Source of the DNA: Deltaproteobacteria bacterium CSP1-8 | GTDB lineage: Bacteria; Desulfobacterota; Deferrimicrobia; Deferrimicrobiales; Deferrimicrobiaceae | NCBI GenBank assembly: GCA_001443455.1 | Contig: LDXO01000013.1 | Location: forward strand, 1 to 51,288 | Direction: 5' to 3' | Length of the DNA stretch: 51,288 nt | In this document: positions 7,601-15,865 of the stretch, piece by piece | How positions within the stretch are numbered: the stretch's first letter is position 1 | Layout: the number at the start of each line of letters is the position of its first letter | The notes under the pieces: generated by a model | What the model was told of the DNA's origin: nothing | What the model saw: only the letters and a program-made list of their open reading frames with translations | Databases searched by the model: none | Position numbers and translations under genes: made by a program

Positions 7601-8378
7601 TTCCGCGATGCTTCTGCCAGAGGGCCTCGAGCTCCTGGTACGATTTCGGGTATTCCGCCTGGTAACGCAGGTAGATGGGGATCGGGTACCGCACGCCTCC
7701 TGCGTGGGTTTTCTCCAGTCCCTCGACGATCTCTCCTCCCATCTCGAACGGAAAGGTGAACGCCATCTCGTCGTCGGCCGTCATCCCGAAGATCCGGTCG
7801 CCGTAGCACGGAAGGATCACCTGCGGCTCCCCCGTCTTCTTTCCCTTGATCACGATGTCGGTGCAATCCCCGCGGCCGGAGAAGTCGCTTTTCAGGCTTC
7901 CCCCCTTCTTGTACAGGCATGCGTTGAGCAGCCTGAGTACCTGGGCCGAGTTCCCGTATACGAGGACGGTATCCGGCGTGAAGTTCGCCCGTCCGAGGGG
8001 CGCAGCGACCACGTAGGCGTACTCCCCGAAATCGTACTTCGCCAGGGCCTCCTCGAATTTCGCCCCCGCCTCCCCGCAGGAGGCGTACATCCCTTCGCCA
8101 AGCTTTCCCGAGGTGTAGTACTCATTCCGCTCCTCGAAACCGAAGGCCGCCTTGGCGATGGGGCAGGAGAGATCCTCTCCCGAGACCGCCATCGCCCATC
8201 CATAACGCCTTGCGATAGAGATCGCCTGGCATATTGCTACTTTTATTCCTAGATGCTTAGACGGAACTTTAACTTTTTCCGGCAGTGTCTCTCCGGGTTT
8301 GTACGACCTGATTCCGAGGGGGAACGTGTGAACCCGCAGATGTTTTTCGAGGTGACCGGTTAGTGTGGCGGCGTCCAT
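7581..8378 (-). CDS. DUF169 family protein
   Basis: A 265-residue soluble protein of the DUF169 family, recognised by its overall sequence (for example AICQAISIARRYGW, SCPIAKAAFGF, the YVVAAPLGRA segment and ADDEMAFTFP near the end). Biochemical function is not established. The ATG at 8378 is preceded by AAGGAGGA. The gene starts 23 nt after paaK on the same strand, so both probably share a transcript. The last residues (KQGDEK) and stop codon lie inside the repeat cluster, which suggests that repeat insertion replaced the original C-terminal codons or landed at the stop. Confidence 0.8.
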   Translation of the reverse strand: MDAATLTGHLEKHLRVHTFPLGIRSYKPGETLPEKVKVPSKHLGIKVAICQAISIARRYGWAMAVSGEDLSCPIAKAAFGFEERNEYYTSGKLGEGMYASCGEAGAKFEEALAKYDFGEYAYVVAAPLGRANFTPDTVLVYGNSAQVLRLLNACLYKKGGSLKSDFSGRGDCTDIVIKGKKTGEPQVILPCYGDRIFGMTADDEMAFTFPFEMGGEIVEGLEKTHAGGVRYPIPIYLRYQAEYPKSYQELEALWQKHRGKQGDEK

Positions 8379-8401
8379 CTTCAGGAAATCCTCCTTGGCG
8401 T

Positions 8402-9679
8402 CTACTCCCACTTCCTCTTGTCGACGATCTTTTTCTCCTTCTCGGAAAGATCCGCCTCGCTGACAAACACGACCTCTCCTCTCAGGCGAGTGACCTCCCG
8501 GGCGTCTTCCGTAATCCGGGCCCGCAGCGCGTCCGAAGGCACGGCGCCGCTTTTCAGCACCGCCTGGATGGTCATCTGGTCCTCGTGCCCGACCCGCGTG
8601 ATGATCAGCTGGATGGCTTCTACCTCCGGGGCCTTCCTTTCGATCTGTCCCACTTGCTCGGGGTGGACGAACATCCCCTTCACCTTGGTCACCTGGTCGA
8701 TCCGCCCGACGATGCGCAGCAGGCGCGCCGAGGTTCTCCCGCAGGGACACGGGTCGTCGGTAAATATGGAAAGATCCCCCGTGGCGAACCGGACGAGGGG
8801 GTAGGTCGCGTTGGGAAGGGTTACGACCACCTCCCCGATCTTTCCCGGCCCGACCGGGTCCCCCGTCGCCGGGTCGACGAGTTCGAGGAGGATCTCGTCG
8901 GGAATATGCATCCCCTTCGCCTCGAAGCATTCGTATCCGAGCGATCCCGCGTCGGCCGTCCCATAGGCCTGCCGCACCTGGATGCCGAACTCTTCCTGGA
9001 ACCTCTGCCGCAACGATTCGGGGAGCATCTCCCCGGCAACAAGCGCCACCTGGAGGCGAAGCCCGTTTCCGGGGGATATCCCCATCTCCCCTGCCTTCTC
9101 GAGAACGGTCATGAGGAACGAGGGGGTCCCGACGTATCCCGTCACGGCAAGGTCCCGCATGACCTGGGCCTGCATCTCCGTGTTCCCCACGCCCGCGGGG
9201 ATCACCGTGCAGCCGATCCGGATGAGCGCCTCGTCGAACATGAGGCCGGCCGGGGAGAAATGGTACATGAAGGTGTTCTGCACGATGTCGCCGGGCCGGA
9301 ACCCCGCTGCCACAAAGGCCTTCTCCCACCGCCAGTGGGTCTCCTCCCTTCCTTCCGGGTCGTACGTCGGGCCGGGGGAGACGTAGATCCGCCGCATGGC
9401 GCGCGGGGGTACCGCCGCCAGCCCGCCGAAGGGGAGCTCCGCCTTCTGGATCGATTTCAAGTCTCCCTTCCGGGTAAGCGGGACCTTCGCAAGGTCGGCA
9501 ATATCGCGCACCTCGGTGGGCTTGATTCCCGCCGCGTCCATCTTCTTCCGGGTGGCCGGGGCGTTCTCGTAGGCATGTCTGACCGCGTCGCGCAGGATCC
9601 TCAGCCGGAACGCTTCCCGCTCCGGCGGCGGCATCGTCTCCTGCGCCTTGTCGTAGAATCCGCGCTTCCTATCGATCAA
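8402..9679 (-). CDS. paaK: Phenylacetate–CoA ligase family enzyme
   Basis: A 425-residue adenylate-forming ligase of the PaaK type. Recognisable blocks are YVSPGPTYDPEGRE, VGTPSFLMTVLEKAGEMG, the A5-like QAYGTADAGSLGYEC, LVRFATGDLS, the CPCGRTSARL cysteine motif and IVGRIDQVTKVKGMFVHPEQV. The C-terminal PaaK-type domain includes QLIITRVGHEDQMTI. Family reaction: ATP-dependent activation of phenylacetate or another aryl acid to its CoA thioester; the true substrate is unknown. It starts with TTG at 9679 after a strong AGGAGG. Homologues are commonly found beside liv transporters, as here. Repeat clusters lie on both sides of the paaK–DUF169 pair. Confidence 0.88.
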   Translation of the reverse strand: MIDRKRGFYDKAQETMPPPEREAFRLRILRDAVRHAYENAPATRKKMDAAGIKPTEVRDIADLAKVPLTRKGDLKSIQKAELPFGGLAAVPPRAMRRIYVSPGPTYDPEGREETHWRWEKAFVAAGFRPGDIVQNTFMYHFSPAGLMFDEALIRIGCTVIPAGVGNTEMQAQVMRDLAVTGYVGTPSFLMTVLEKAGEMGISPGNGLRLQVALVAGEMLPESLRQRFQEEFGIQVRQAYGTADAGSLGYECFEAKGMHIPDEILLELVDPATGDPVGPGKIGEVVVTLPNATYPLVRFATGDLSIFTDDPCPCGRTSARLLRIVGRIDQVTKVKGMFVHPEQVGQIERKAPEVEAIQLIITRVGHEDQMTIQAVLKSGAVPSDALRARITEDAREVTRLRGEVVFVSEADLSEKEKKIVDKRKWE

Positions 9680-9710
9680 TGCCCCCTCCTGCGCCCTTCG
9701 AAAAAAGAAA

Positions 9711-9860
9711 GGGGACGTTCATAAACTTTTCATCCCGGCGTAAGATCGAATGACCATCCCCTTTCTACTATCGATGCTTCGTTTTATTTAAAAGTTTAAG
9801 AACGTCCCTTCGCTTTTTGAAAAGTATAAGAACGTCCCTTTGCTTTTGTCCCTTTACTTT
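9711..9860. repeat. Second REP/MITE-like cluster, same repeat family
   Basis: A copy at 9711–9730 (GGGGACGTTCATAAACTTTT) faces two tandem 30-bp units at 9790–9819 and 9820–9849, whose cores read AAAAGTTTAAGAACGTCCC and AAAAGTATAAGAACGTCCC. The interior is about 59 bp. The tandem unit length matches the cluster at 7.35 kb, but the doubled copies are on the opposite side, so the two clusters are mirror images around paaK–DUF169. The livF stop codon (9860–9862) touches the end of this cluster. Confidence 0.75.
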
Positions 9861-10523
9861 TAGGAGAGCCAGCGCTTGCGGCGACGGTAGTGCTTCGTGT
9901 CCTTGTAGGATTTGCGCGTGCCCCCCTCGGTCATCCCCAGGTAGAACTCCTTGACGTCCTCGTTGTTGGCGAGCTTCTCGGTCTCGCCGTCCAGGACCAC
10001 TTTCCCGTTCTCCATGATGTAGCCGTAGGAGGAAATGGACAGGGCGACGCGGGCGTTCTGCTCCACGAGGAGGATCGTCGTCTTCTCCTTCTCGTTGATC
10101 TCCTTGATGATTTCGAAGATCTCCCTGACCAGCAGCGGGGAGAGCCCGAGCGACGGCTCGTCGAGCAGCATCAGCTTCGGCCGCGCCATCAGGGACCTCC
10201 CGATCGCGAGCATCTGCTGCTCCCCCCCGGAGAGGTACCCCGCCAGCTGCTTCCGGCGCTCCTTGAGGCGTGGGAAGTACCCGTAGACCCGTTCGTAGTC
10301 CCCCTTCACGTTTTTTCCGTCTCTTCGCGTATGCGCCCCGCAGCGCAGGTTCTCCTCAACCGTCAGGTCCTCGAAGACGCGGCGGCCCTCCATCACCTGG
10401 AAAATCCCCCGGCGGACGATCCAACAGGGCCACGATTTGTCCCTGGGGAACGACCAGGGAGAGTCCTTTGAGGACGAGGATCACGTCCGAGTAGATCACC
10501 TCGATGTTGTTCACCTGGAGCAT
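9860..10523 (-). pseudogene. livF: livF-like ABC ATPase with internal deletion and frameshift
   Basis: The N-terminal codons from the ATG at 10523 read as normal LivF (MLQVNNIEVIYSDV … GQIVALL) for 34 residues. After the codon ending at 10422 the sequence jumps in another frame to IVRRGIFQVMEGRRVFED, which belongs about 50 residues further on in LivF proteins. Walker A (GANGAGKST in relatives) and the following strands are absent. The rest is intact: Q-loop region, signature LSGGEQQ, Walker B LMLLDEP and the H-loop region. One extra base at 10421 confirms the frame change. An open frame from a GTG at 10396 could give a ~178-residue fragment, but it would not bind ATP normally. The lesion could be real or an assembly artefact. 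Confidence 0.8.
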
Positions 10524-10551
10524 GCGTCCCCTGCCGGCCTCGTTTTTTCTA

Positions 10552-10592
10552 CAGGGGGGGGAGGGGGAATCGATCCCCCTCCCCCGTCCCTG
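10552..10592. other. Strong hairpin between livK and livF
   Basis: A perfect 12-bp G/C stem (10557–10568 with 10574–10585) closes a 5-nt loop and extends by 5 bp (10552–10556 with 10588–10592) across a 2-nt bulge. It lies between the livK stop and the livF start. On the transcribed minus strand no U-tract follows, so it is not a standard terminator. Hairpins here often protect or process mRNA so that the periplasmic binding protein is made in excess; that role is inferred. Confidence 0.6.
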
Positions 10593-10605
10593 TTTCCCGT
10601 TCCGT

Positions 10606-11787
10606 TTACAGCCCGAGCCACTCCGCCTTGCGCGGAAGCTCGATCGTCGTCTTGTAAACGAGCTTCCCCTTCTGGTACTCGTAGATCTTGGCCGACATGT
10701 TCGGACGGTGGTCGGTCGGGGTGAACGTGATCTTGGAAGTCAGCCCGCCCGTATCGAAATCCTTCAACGTCTCCAGGGCATCCTTCACCCCCGGACCGTT
10801 CAACTGCCCTTTCTTGTCGGCGATCTTCAACGCCTCGCACAGCACCATCATCGACACCCAGCCCCGGATGTAGTGCGTATTCTGGTGCTCGTTCTTGGTG
10901 ACCTCCTGGATGAGCTTCATTCCGGGGACCTTGTCGCCGTATACCGCCGCGGCCTGGAGGCCGAGAACGCCATCGGCTGCATCCCCCGCGATCTTGATCA
11001 GGTCTTCGTCGTTGCCCCAGACGTTCACGAGGAACTTCGTCTTGAGGCCGAGCTTCTTGGCGTCCTTGATGATGACCGCAGCCGAGGGGGTGGTGCCGCC
11101 GATCCACCCGAAGTCGGCGCCCTTGTTCTTCACGGAGAGCATCTGGGAGTTCGCCTCGATCGCCTTGAGTCCCACCTCCTCGTCGCCCAGTTCCTCGAAC
11201 CCAAGGAACCCAAGCTCCTTGGCATACGCCTTCCCTCCCTTGATCGGGGCGATCCCGTACGGGTGGTTCGGGTAGATGAATACGAGCTTGGGGGCCCGCT
11301 TCTCCTTCCAGTTGTCCTTGATGTACTTCAAGCCCGCCCGCAGCTGGGTGGTGTAGTCCGCCGCGATGAAGAAGTTGTACGGAGCTTCCTTGGGGTCGGT
11401 CAGGTTGGGCGAATACGATGCGGAAAGATAGGGGATCTTGTCGGCCGCCAGAAATCCGGTCAGTGCCTCGGTATCCCCGGTACCCCAGCCCTGGATGGCG
11501 ATCACCTTTTCCTCGAGATATTTTTTGTACTGGTTGACCGCCTTGTTCTTGTCATACGCATAGTCGAACATCTGCATGTCGATCTGCTTGCCGTTGATGC
11601 CGCCGTGGGCGTTGACGTAGTTCTTGTAGTCCTGCACCCCCTTGGCGTAAGGGTTGCCGACCGACGACGTCGGGCCTGTGAGGTCGGCGAGATGCCCCAC
11701 CTTGATATCCGCGGCCAGCGCCACCCCGGCGAAAAGAAACATCGTGCAGGCGGCAACTGCCGCCATGCGAATTCTTTTCCTCCCCAT
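10606..11787 (-). CDS. livK: Branched-chain amino acid ABC transporter, periplasmic binding protein
   Basis: A 393-residue type-1 periplasmic binding protein (Peripla_BP_6). A Sec signal (MGRKRIR then a hydrophobic core, cleavage near ALA-AD at ~25) precedes the mature start DIKVGHLADLTG. Typical features include the GNPYAKG segment, VIAIQGWGTGDTEALTG and PYNFFIAADYTTQ. The family binds Leu/Ile/Val, but homologues next to acyl-CoA ligases can bind aromatic or short-chain acids. The ATG at 11787 has an ideal AAGGAGGAG ribosome site. The ~160-nt gap to livM contains no other gene I can support. Confidence 0.93.
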   Translation of the reverse strand: MGRKRIRMAAVAACTMFLFAGVALAADIKVGHLADLTGPTSSVGNPYAKGVQDYKNYVNAHGGINGKQIDMQMFDYAYDKNKAVNQYKKYLEEKVIAIQGWGTGDTEALTGFLAADKIPYLSASYSPNLTDPKEAPYNFFIAADYTTQLRAGLKYIKDNWKEKRAPKLVFIYPNHPYGIAPIKGGKAYAKELGFLGFEELGDEEVGLKAIEANSQMLSVKNKGADFGWIGGTTPSAAVIIKDAKKLGLKTKFLVNVWGNDEDLIKIAGDAADGVLGLQAAAVYGDKVPGMKLIQEVTKNEHQNTHYIRGWVSMMVLCEALKIADKKGQLNGPGVKDALETLKDFDTGGLTSKITFTPTDHRPNMSAKIYEYQKGKLVYKTTIELPRKAEWLGL

Positions 11788-11947
11788 TCTCTCCTCCTTG
11801 GAAAATTTTCGTTTCAGGGTTTCCCTCCGTTGACAAGCCCGAACCGTTTCCTCTCCGACGATTTTCCCCGGTTTCCCCGCGGCTCGACCTCCTTTCCCTC
11901 GAAATGGCCTGGCTGCTGAGACGCGCTGCGTGCCCATAGATTCACCC

Positions 11948-13015
11948 TCAGTACGAAAACGGATACAGCTTCCAGTACGCCTTGACCATCTTCCATCGGT
12001 GCGCCAGCCCGTCCGGCTCGAAGATCAGAAACAGGATGATGATCAGTCCGAAGATCCCGTGCTCGAACGATATGGCCAGCCGTGCGATGCTCGGGATATC
12101 GGCGGAGACCATTTCGGTGACCACCGAGAGAAGTTTCGGCAAAAGGATCATGAACACCGCGCCGAAGATCGAGCCGATGATGCTTCCCAGTCCTCCGATG
12201 ATGATCATGGCGAGGTAGACGATCGAGACCTCGATGTTGAACTGCTCGGAGGTCACGTACTTCAGCGAGTGGCCGAACAGGGCCCCCGCCACGCCTGCGT
12301 AGAACGAGGAGATCCCGAAGGACAACAGCCGGTACTTGAACAGGTGGATCCCCATGATCTCCGCGGAGATGTAGTGGTCCCGCACGGCCATGAAGGCCCT
12401 TCCGGTCCGGGTGCGCATCAGGTTGGCGGCAAACAGGATCATGACGATCGCCACGGCGAGCACGATGTAGTAATAGGACCGGTCCGTGGAGAACGTGTGC
12501 CCCGCGATCGAGGGGCGGGGGATCGTGATCCCGTGGCTCCCCCCTGTGACCGACTCCCAGCGGACGAAGATCCACTCGAGGATGAACTGAGATGCCAGCG
12601 TCGCGATCGCGAGGTAAAGTCCTTTCAGCCGCAGCGACGGGATGCCGAAGACCATTCCGGCCAGCGCGGTGACCAGGCCCGCCGCGGGAATCCCCACCCA
12701 AAAGGAAAGGCCCATCTTCGCCGTCACGTATGCCGAGGTGTACGCGCCCACCCCGAGGAAGGCCCCCTGCCCGAGGGAGATCTGCCCGGTGTACCCGGTC
12801 AGGATGTTGATGCCGACCGCGCCGATGGACGCGATGAGGATCTGGAGGAGGATCCAGAGGTATTCCCCCTTCAGGAGATACTCCCCTTTCAGCTTGAGGA
12901 CCGGCAGGACGAGGAGAAAAACGAGGAAGACCGCCATGCAGACCTTGATGAAAGGGGTCTGGAAGATCTCCATGTCCTTGCGGTAGGTGGTTCGGAAATC
13001 CCCGCAGTAATGCAT
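11948..13015 (-). CDS. livM: Branched-chain amino acid ABC transporter permease LivM
   Basis: A 355-residue inner-membrane permease with about nine to ten hydrophobic segments. The family hallmark INILTGYTGQISLGQGAFLGVGAYTSA is visible in pieces (GYTGQISLGQGAF), as is the EAA-like cytoplasmic loop AEIMGIHLFKYRLLSFGIS. It partners with LivH in the membrane domain. The N-terminal MHYCGDFRTTYRKDM is like that of other deltaproteobacterial LivM proteins, so I kept the ATG at 13015 although no ribosome site is evident. A small internal repeat of KGEYL occurs near residues 43–52. Confidence 0.93.
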   Translation of the reverse strand: MHYCGDFRTTYRKDMEIFQTPFIKVCMAVFLVFLLVLPVLKLKGEYLLKGEYLWILLQILIASIGAVGINILTGYTGQISLGQGAFLGVGAYTSAYVTAKMGLSFWVGIPAAGLVTALAGMVFGIPSLRLKGLYLAIATLASQFILEWIFVRWESVTGGSHGITIPRPSIAGHTFSTDRSYYYIVLAVAIVMILFAANLMRTRTGRAFMAVRDHYISAEIMGIHLFKYRLLSFGISSFYAGVAGALFGHSLKYVTSEQFNIEVSIVYLAMIIIGGLGSIIGSIFGAVFMILLPKLLSVVTEMVSADIPSIARLAISFEHGIFGLIIILFLIFEPDGLAHRWKMVKAYWKLYPFSY

Positions 13016-13048
13016 TCACGCGTCTACTTGTGTTGACCCCGTACTTTC

Positions 13049-13945
13049 CTACACCCTCTCGATTTCCTTCGTGCCGAAGAGGCCGTAGGGCTTGATCATC
13101 AGGATGATGACCAGGAAGACATACGGCGCGACCTCCTTGACGCCGCTCAAGTTCAGGTACGCCTTGCAGAATCCATCGGAGAGGTTCTCCAGGATCCCGA
13201 TGATCATCCCTCCAATCGCGGCGCCCAGGATGGAGTCGAGCCCGCCCAGGATGGTGGCCGGGAAGACCTTCAGCCCGAAGTGGTAGAGCGAACTGTTGAT
13301 CCCGTTGATGTTGCCGATCAGCACTCCCCCGATCCCCGATACGACCGCCGAGATCACCCAGGACAGGGCGAAGATGTGCTTCACCGAGATCCCCATCGAC
13401 TGAGCGACCTGCTGGTTGAAGGCGGTCGCGCGCATCGCGACCCCGGCCTTCGAGTACTTGAAGAAGACCGAAAAGACCGCCAGGAGGACGAGGGAGAGAA
13501 TGAAGCACCAGACGAACTCGAGGGAGATGGGCAGCCCCGCGATCTCGACCATCTCCTGGGGGAACAGCTTCGGCTCGTAGACGAGGATCTCGGTTCCCCA
13601 GACGGCCGCAACGAGCGACCGGAGCACGAGGGAAAGGCCGATCGTGACCATGATGATGGAGATGGTAGGCTCCCCGATCATGGGCCGGAGGATCAGGCGC
13701 TCGACGAACATGGCCAGGACCATCCCGAACAGGATGGTGAGCAGAAGCGCGGCCCAGAACGGAACATGCATCTGCACGAGGAAGGCATAGCAGACGTAGG
13801 CCCCGACCATCAGCAGTTCCCCCTGGGCGAAGTTCACGACGCGGGTCGCCTTGTAGATGATGACGAAGCCTAAGGCGACCGCCGAGTAGATGCTGCCGAT
13901 GACCAGGCCGCTGATCACCAGCTGCAGAAAATAGTGGAACGTCAT
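13049..13945 (-). CDS. livH: Branched-chain amino acid ABC transporter permease LivH
   Basis: A 298-residue inner-membrane permease. Diagnostic segments are GSIYSAVALGFVIIYKATRVVNFAQGE near the N-terminus (VVNFAQGELLM), GVAMRATAFNQQVAQSMGI in the cytoplasmic EAA-like loop, and FPATILGGLDSILGA near the C-terminus. The ATG at 13945 follows TAAGGAGAG, eight bases after the acyl-CoA synthetase stop, so it is co-transcribed with it. Length and topology are normal for LivH. Confidence 0.94.
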   Translation of the reverse strand: MTFHYFLQLVISGLVIGSIYSAVALGFVIIYKATRVVNFAQGELLMVGAYVCYAFLVQMHVPFWAALLLTILFGMVLAMFVERLILRPMIGEPTISIIMVTIGLSLVLRSLVAAVWGTEILVYEPKLFPQEMVEIAGLPISLEFVWCFILSLVLLAVFSVFFKYSKAGVAMRATAFNQQVAQSMGISVKHIFALSWVISAVVSGIGGVLIGNINGINSSLYHFGLKVFPATILGGLDSILGAAIGGMIIGILENLSDGFCKAYLNLSGVKEVAPYVFLVIILMIKPYGLFGTKEIERV

Positions 13946-13953
13946 CTCTCTCC

Positions 13954-15861
13954 TTACAGGTTCCGGATAGCGAGCGTCGTCCTGATCTGCGACGTCTTCC
14001 CGTCCTGGTACTTGATTACGGCGTCGATCGGGATCGATGCCGCCCCGGCGTAGATCCCCTCGATCACGTGCCGGTACCTCTCCCCCACGAAGGCGCGCCG
14101 GACCTTCCTCGTGCGGGTCAGCTCGTCGTCGTCCGCATCCAGCTCCTTGTAGAGGAGCAGGAACCGCCGGATCCTGGTGGTTTCGGGAAGCGTGGCGTTC
14201 ACTTTTTCCACTTCCTTCGCTACAATCTCCAGAACCTCGGGCTTCCCCGCCAGGTCGGTGTAGGTCGTGTAGGAAATCCTCCTGCTTTCCGCCCATTTCC
14301 CGACGTTCGGGTAGTCGATGCAGATCATCGAAGCGATGAAGTCCTGCTCGTGCCCCAGACAGACGCACTCCTTGATGTAAGGGGAGAACTTGAGCTTGTT
14401 CTCGATGAACTGCGGAGAGAACCTCGTCCCGTCGGTAAGGTGCATGACGTCCTTCACGCGATCGATGACGATGAGTTGCCCGTCCCCGGTGAAGTACCCC
14501 GCGTCTCCGGAGTGAAGCCAGCCGTCCACGAGGGTCTTCTCGGTCTCTTCCGGGTTCTTGTAGTACCCCAGGAACACCGAGGGGCTCCGGGAGAGGATCT
14601 CGCCGGTCTCCGAGATCCGGACCTCGGTTTCGGGGATCGGCTTGCCCACGGAGTCGAAGTGGATGTCCCCGTCGCGGTGGATGCAGGAGATGCCGGAGAT
14701 CTCGGTCTGCCCGTAGATCTGCTTCAGGTTCACCCCCATCGCGTTGTAGAACTTGAAGACGTCGGGCCCGAGGGCCGCACCGCCCGTGGAGGCGGTGCGG
14801 ATGCCGAGGAGGCCGAGCCTGTCTTTAAGGGCCCGGAACACGAGGTAGTACGCCAGCCGGTGCTTCAGTATGAGAAGGGGACCCGGATTCTGTTTTCGGA
14901 AGATGGTATCCGCGTACTCGTACCCGACGGGGAGAGCCCAGTTGTACATCGCCCGCTTGAGCCGGGAGGCGTCCATGACCTTCACCTGGACGGTGGAGGT
15001 CATGTTCTCCCAGATCCGCGGCGGGGAGAACATGATGTTCGGACCGATCTCCCGGATGTTTTCCTGGACCGTCTCGGGCTTCTCGGGGAAGTTGACCGTG
15101 AAGCCGGTGAGAAGCGCGCTGGACAGGCACATCATCTGCTCCCCGATCCAGGCCAGAGGGAGGAAGGAGACGAACTCGTCGCTTCCGAACTTCGGGTCTA
15201 CCTCCATCAGGTTCGTGGCCATCGTGAGGAGGTTCCGGAAAGAGAGCATCGCGCCCTTCGGGAACCCGGTCGTCCCGGAGGTGTAGCAGATGAGCGCCAG
15301 GTCTTCCATCTTCCCCGCGGCGACCTTGTTCGTGTAGAGATCCGGCTCCCGCTCCTCCAGCTCCCGGCCGAAGTTCTCCACCTGCTTGAAGTCGATCAGG
15401 CAGGGCTCCTTGTACCCCCGCATCCCCCGGGGGTCGCTGTAGACCACGTACCGGACCTTCGGCAGCTGCTCCTTCATTCCGAGGATCTTGTCCACCTGCT
15501 CCTGGTCCTCGGCCACCACGAACGTGGAGTCGGAGTGGTCGATGACGTAGGAGACCTCTTTCAGCGTCGAGTCCTGGTACAGGCCCAGCGGCACGGCACC
15601 GGCCGCCTGGGCGGCCACCTCGGCCCACACCCACTCCGGCCGGTTGTCCCCGATGATGGCGACCTTCTCCCCGGGGGAGAGCCCCAGGGAGGTGAGTCCC
15701 AGGGAGAAGTACTTCACGTGCTCGTGGTACTCCTTCCAGGTGAACTCCTGCCAGATGCCGAACTCCTTCTCGCGCATGGCGACCTTCCGGTCTCCCAACC
15801 GTTCCGCGTTGCGGAGCAGAAGCTTCGGGAAGGTGTCGTACTGCGCCAGGATGCCTTTCAT
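13954..15861 (-). CDS. Long-chain acyl-CoA synthetase-like AMP-binding ligase
   Basis: A 635-residue adenylate-forming enzyme. The P-loop motif YTSGTTGFPKGAM, the A5 motif IYGQTEISG, the hinge region GWLHSGDAGYFTGDG with VIDRVKD, and TSQIRTTLA at the end (in place of the usual terminal Lys block) identify a FadD/ACSL-type ligase. Expected reaction: ATP, CoA and a fatty or other carboxylic acid to acyl-CoA. It lies between livG and livH with gaps of 4 and 8 nt, inside the transport operon. This suggests the imported substrate, or its product, is activated to a CoA ester. Substrate specificity cannot be read from the sequence. Confidence 0.92.
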   Translation of the reverse strand: MKGILAQYDTFPKLLLRNAERLGDRKVAMREKEFGIWQEFTWKEYHEHVKYFSLGLTSLGLSPGEKVAIIGDNRPEWVWAEVAAQAAGAVPLGLYQDSTLKEVSYVIDHSDSTFVVAEDQEQVDKILGMKEQLPKVRYVVYSDPRGMRGYKEPCLIDFKQVENFGRELEEREPDLYTNKVAAGKMEDLALICYTSGTTGFPKGAMLSFRNLLTMATNLMEVDPKFGSDEFVSFLPLAWIGEQMMCLSSALLTGFTVNFPEKPETVQENIREIGPNIMFSPPRIWENMTSTVQVKVMDASRLKRAMYNWALPVGYEYADTIFRKQNPGPLLILKHRLAYYLVFRALKDRLGLLGIRTASTGGAALGPDVFKFYNAMGVNLKQIYGQTEISGISCIHRDGDIHFDSVGKPIPETEVRISETGEILSRSPSVFLGYYKNPEETEKTLVDGWLHSGDAGYFTGDGQLIVIDRVKDVMHLTDGTRFSPQFIENKLKFSPYIKECVCLGHEQDFIASMICIDYPNVGKWAESRRISYTTYTDLAGKPEVLEIVAKEVEKVNATLPETTRIRRFLLLYKELDADDDELTRTRKVRRAFVGERYRHVIEGIYAGAASIPIDAVIKYQDGKTSQIRTTLAIRNL

Positions 15862-15865
15862 CTTC

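Noticed and set aside
10552-10592. The livK–livF hairpin as a rho-independent terminator.
   Set aside because: No U-tract follows on the minus strand, and livF lies directly downstream in the same operon.
12858-12893. In-frame duplication KGEYLLKGEYLW in LivM.
   Set aside because: The two copies use different codons, so there is no sign of a recent duplication. It lies near the first membrane helices, where such variation is tolerated.
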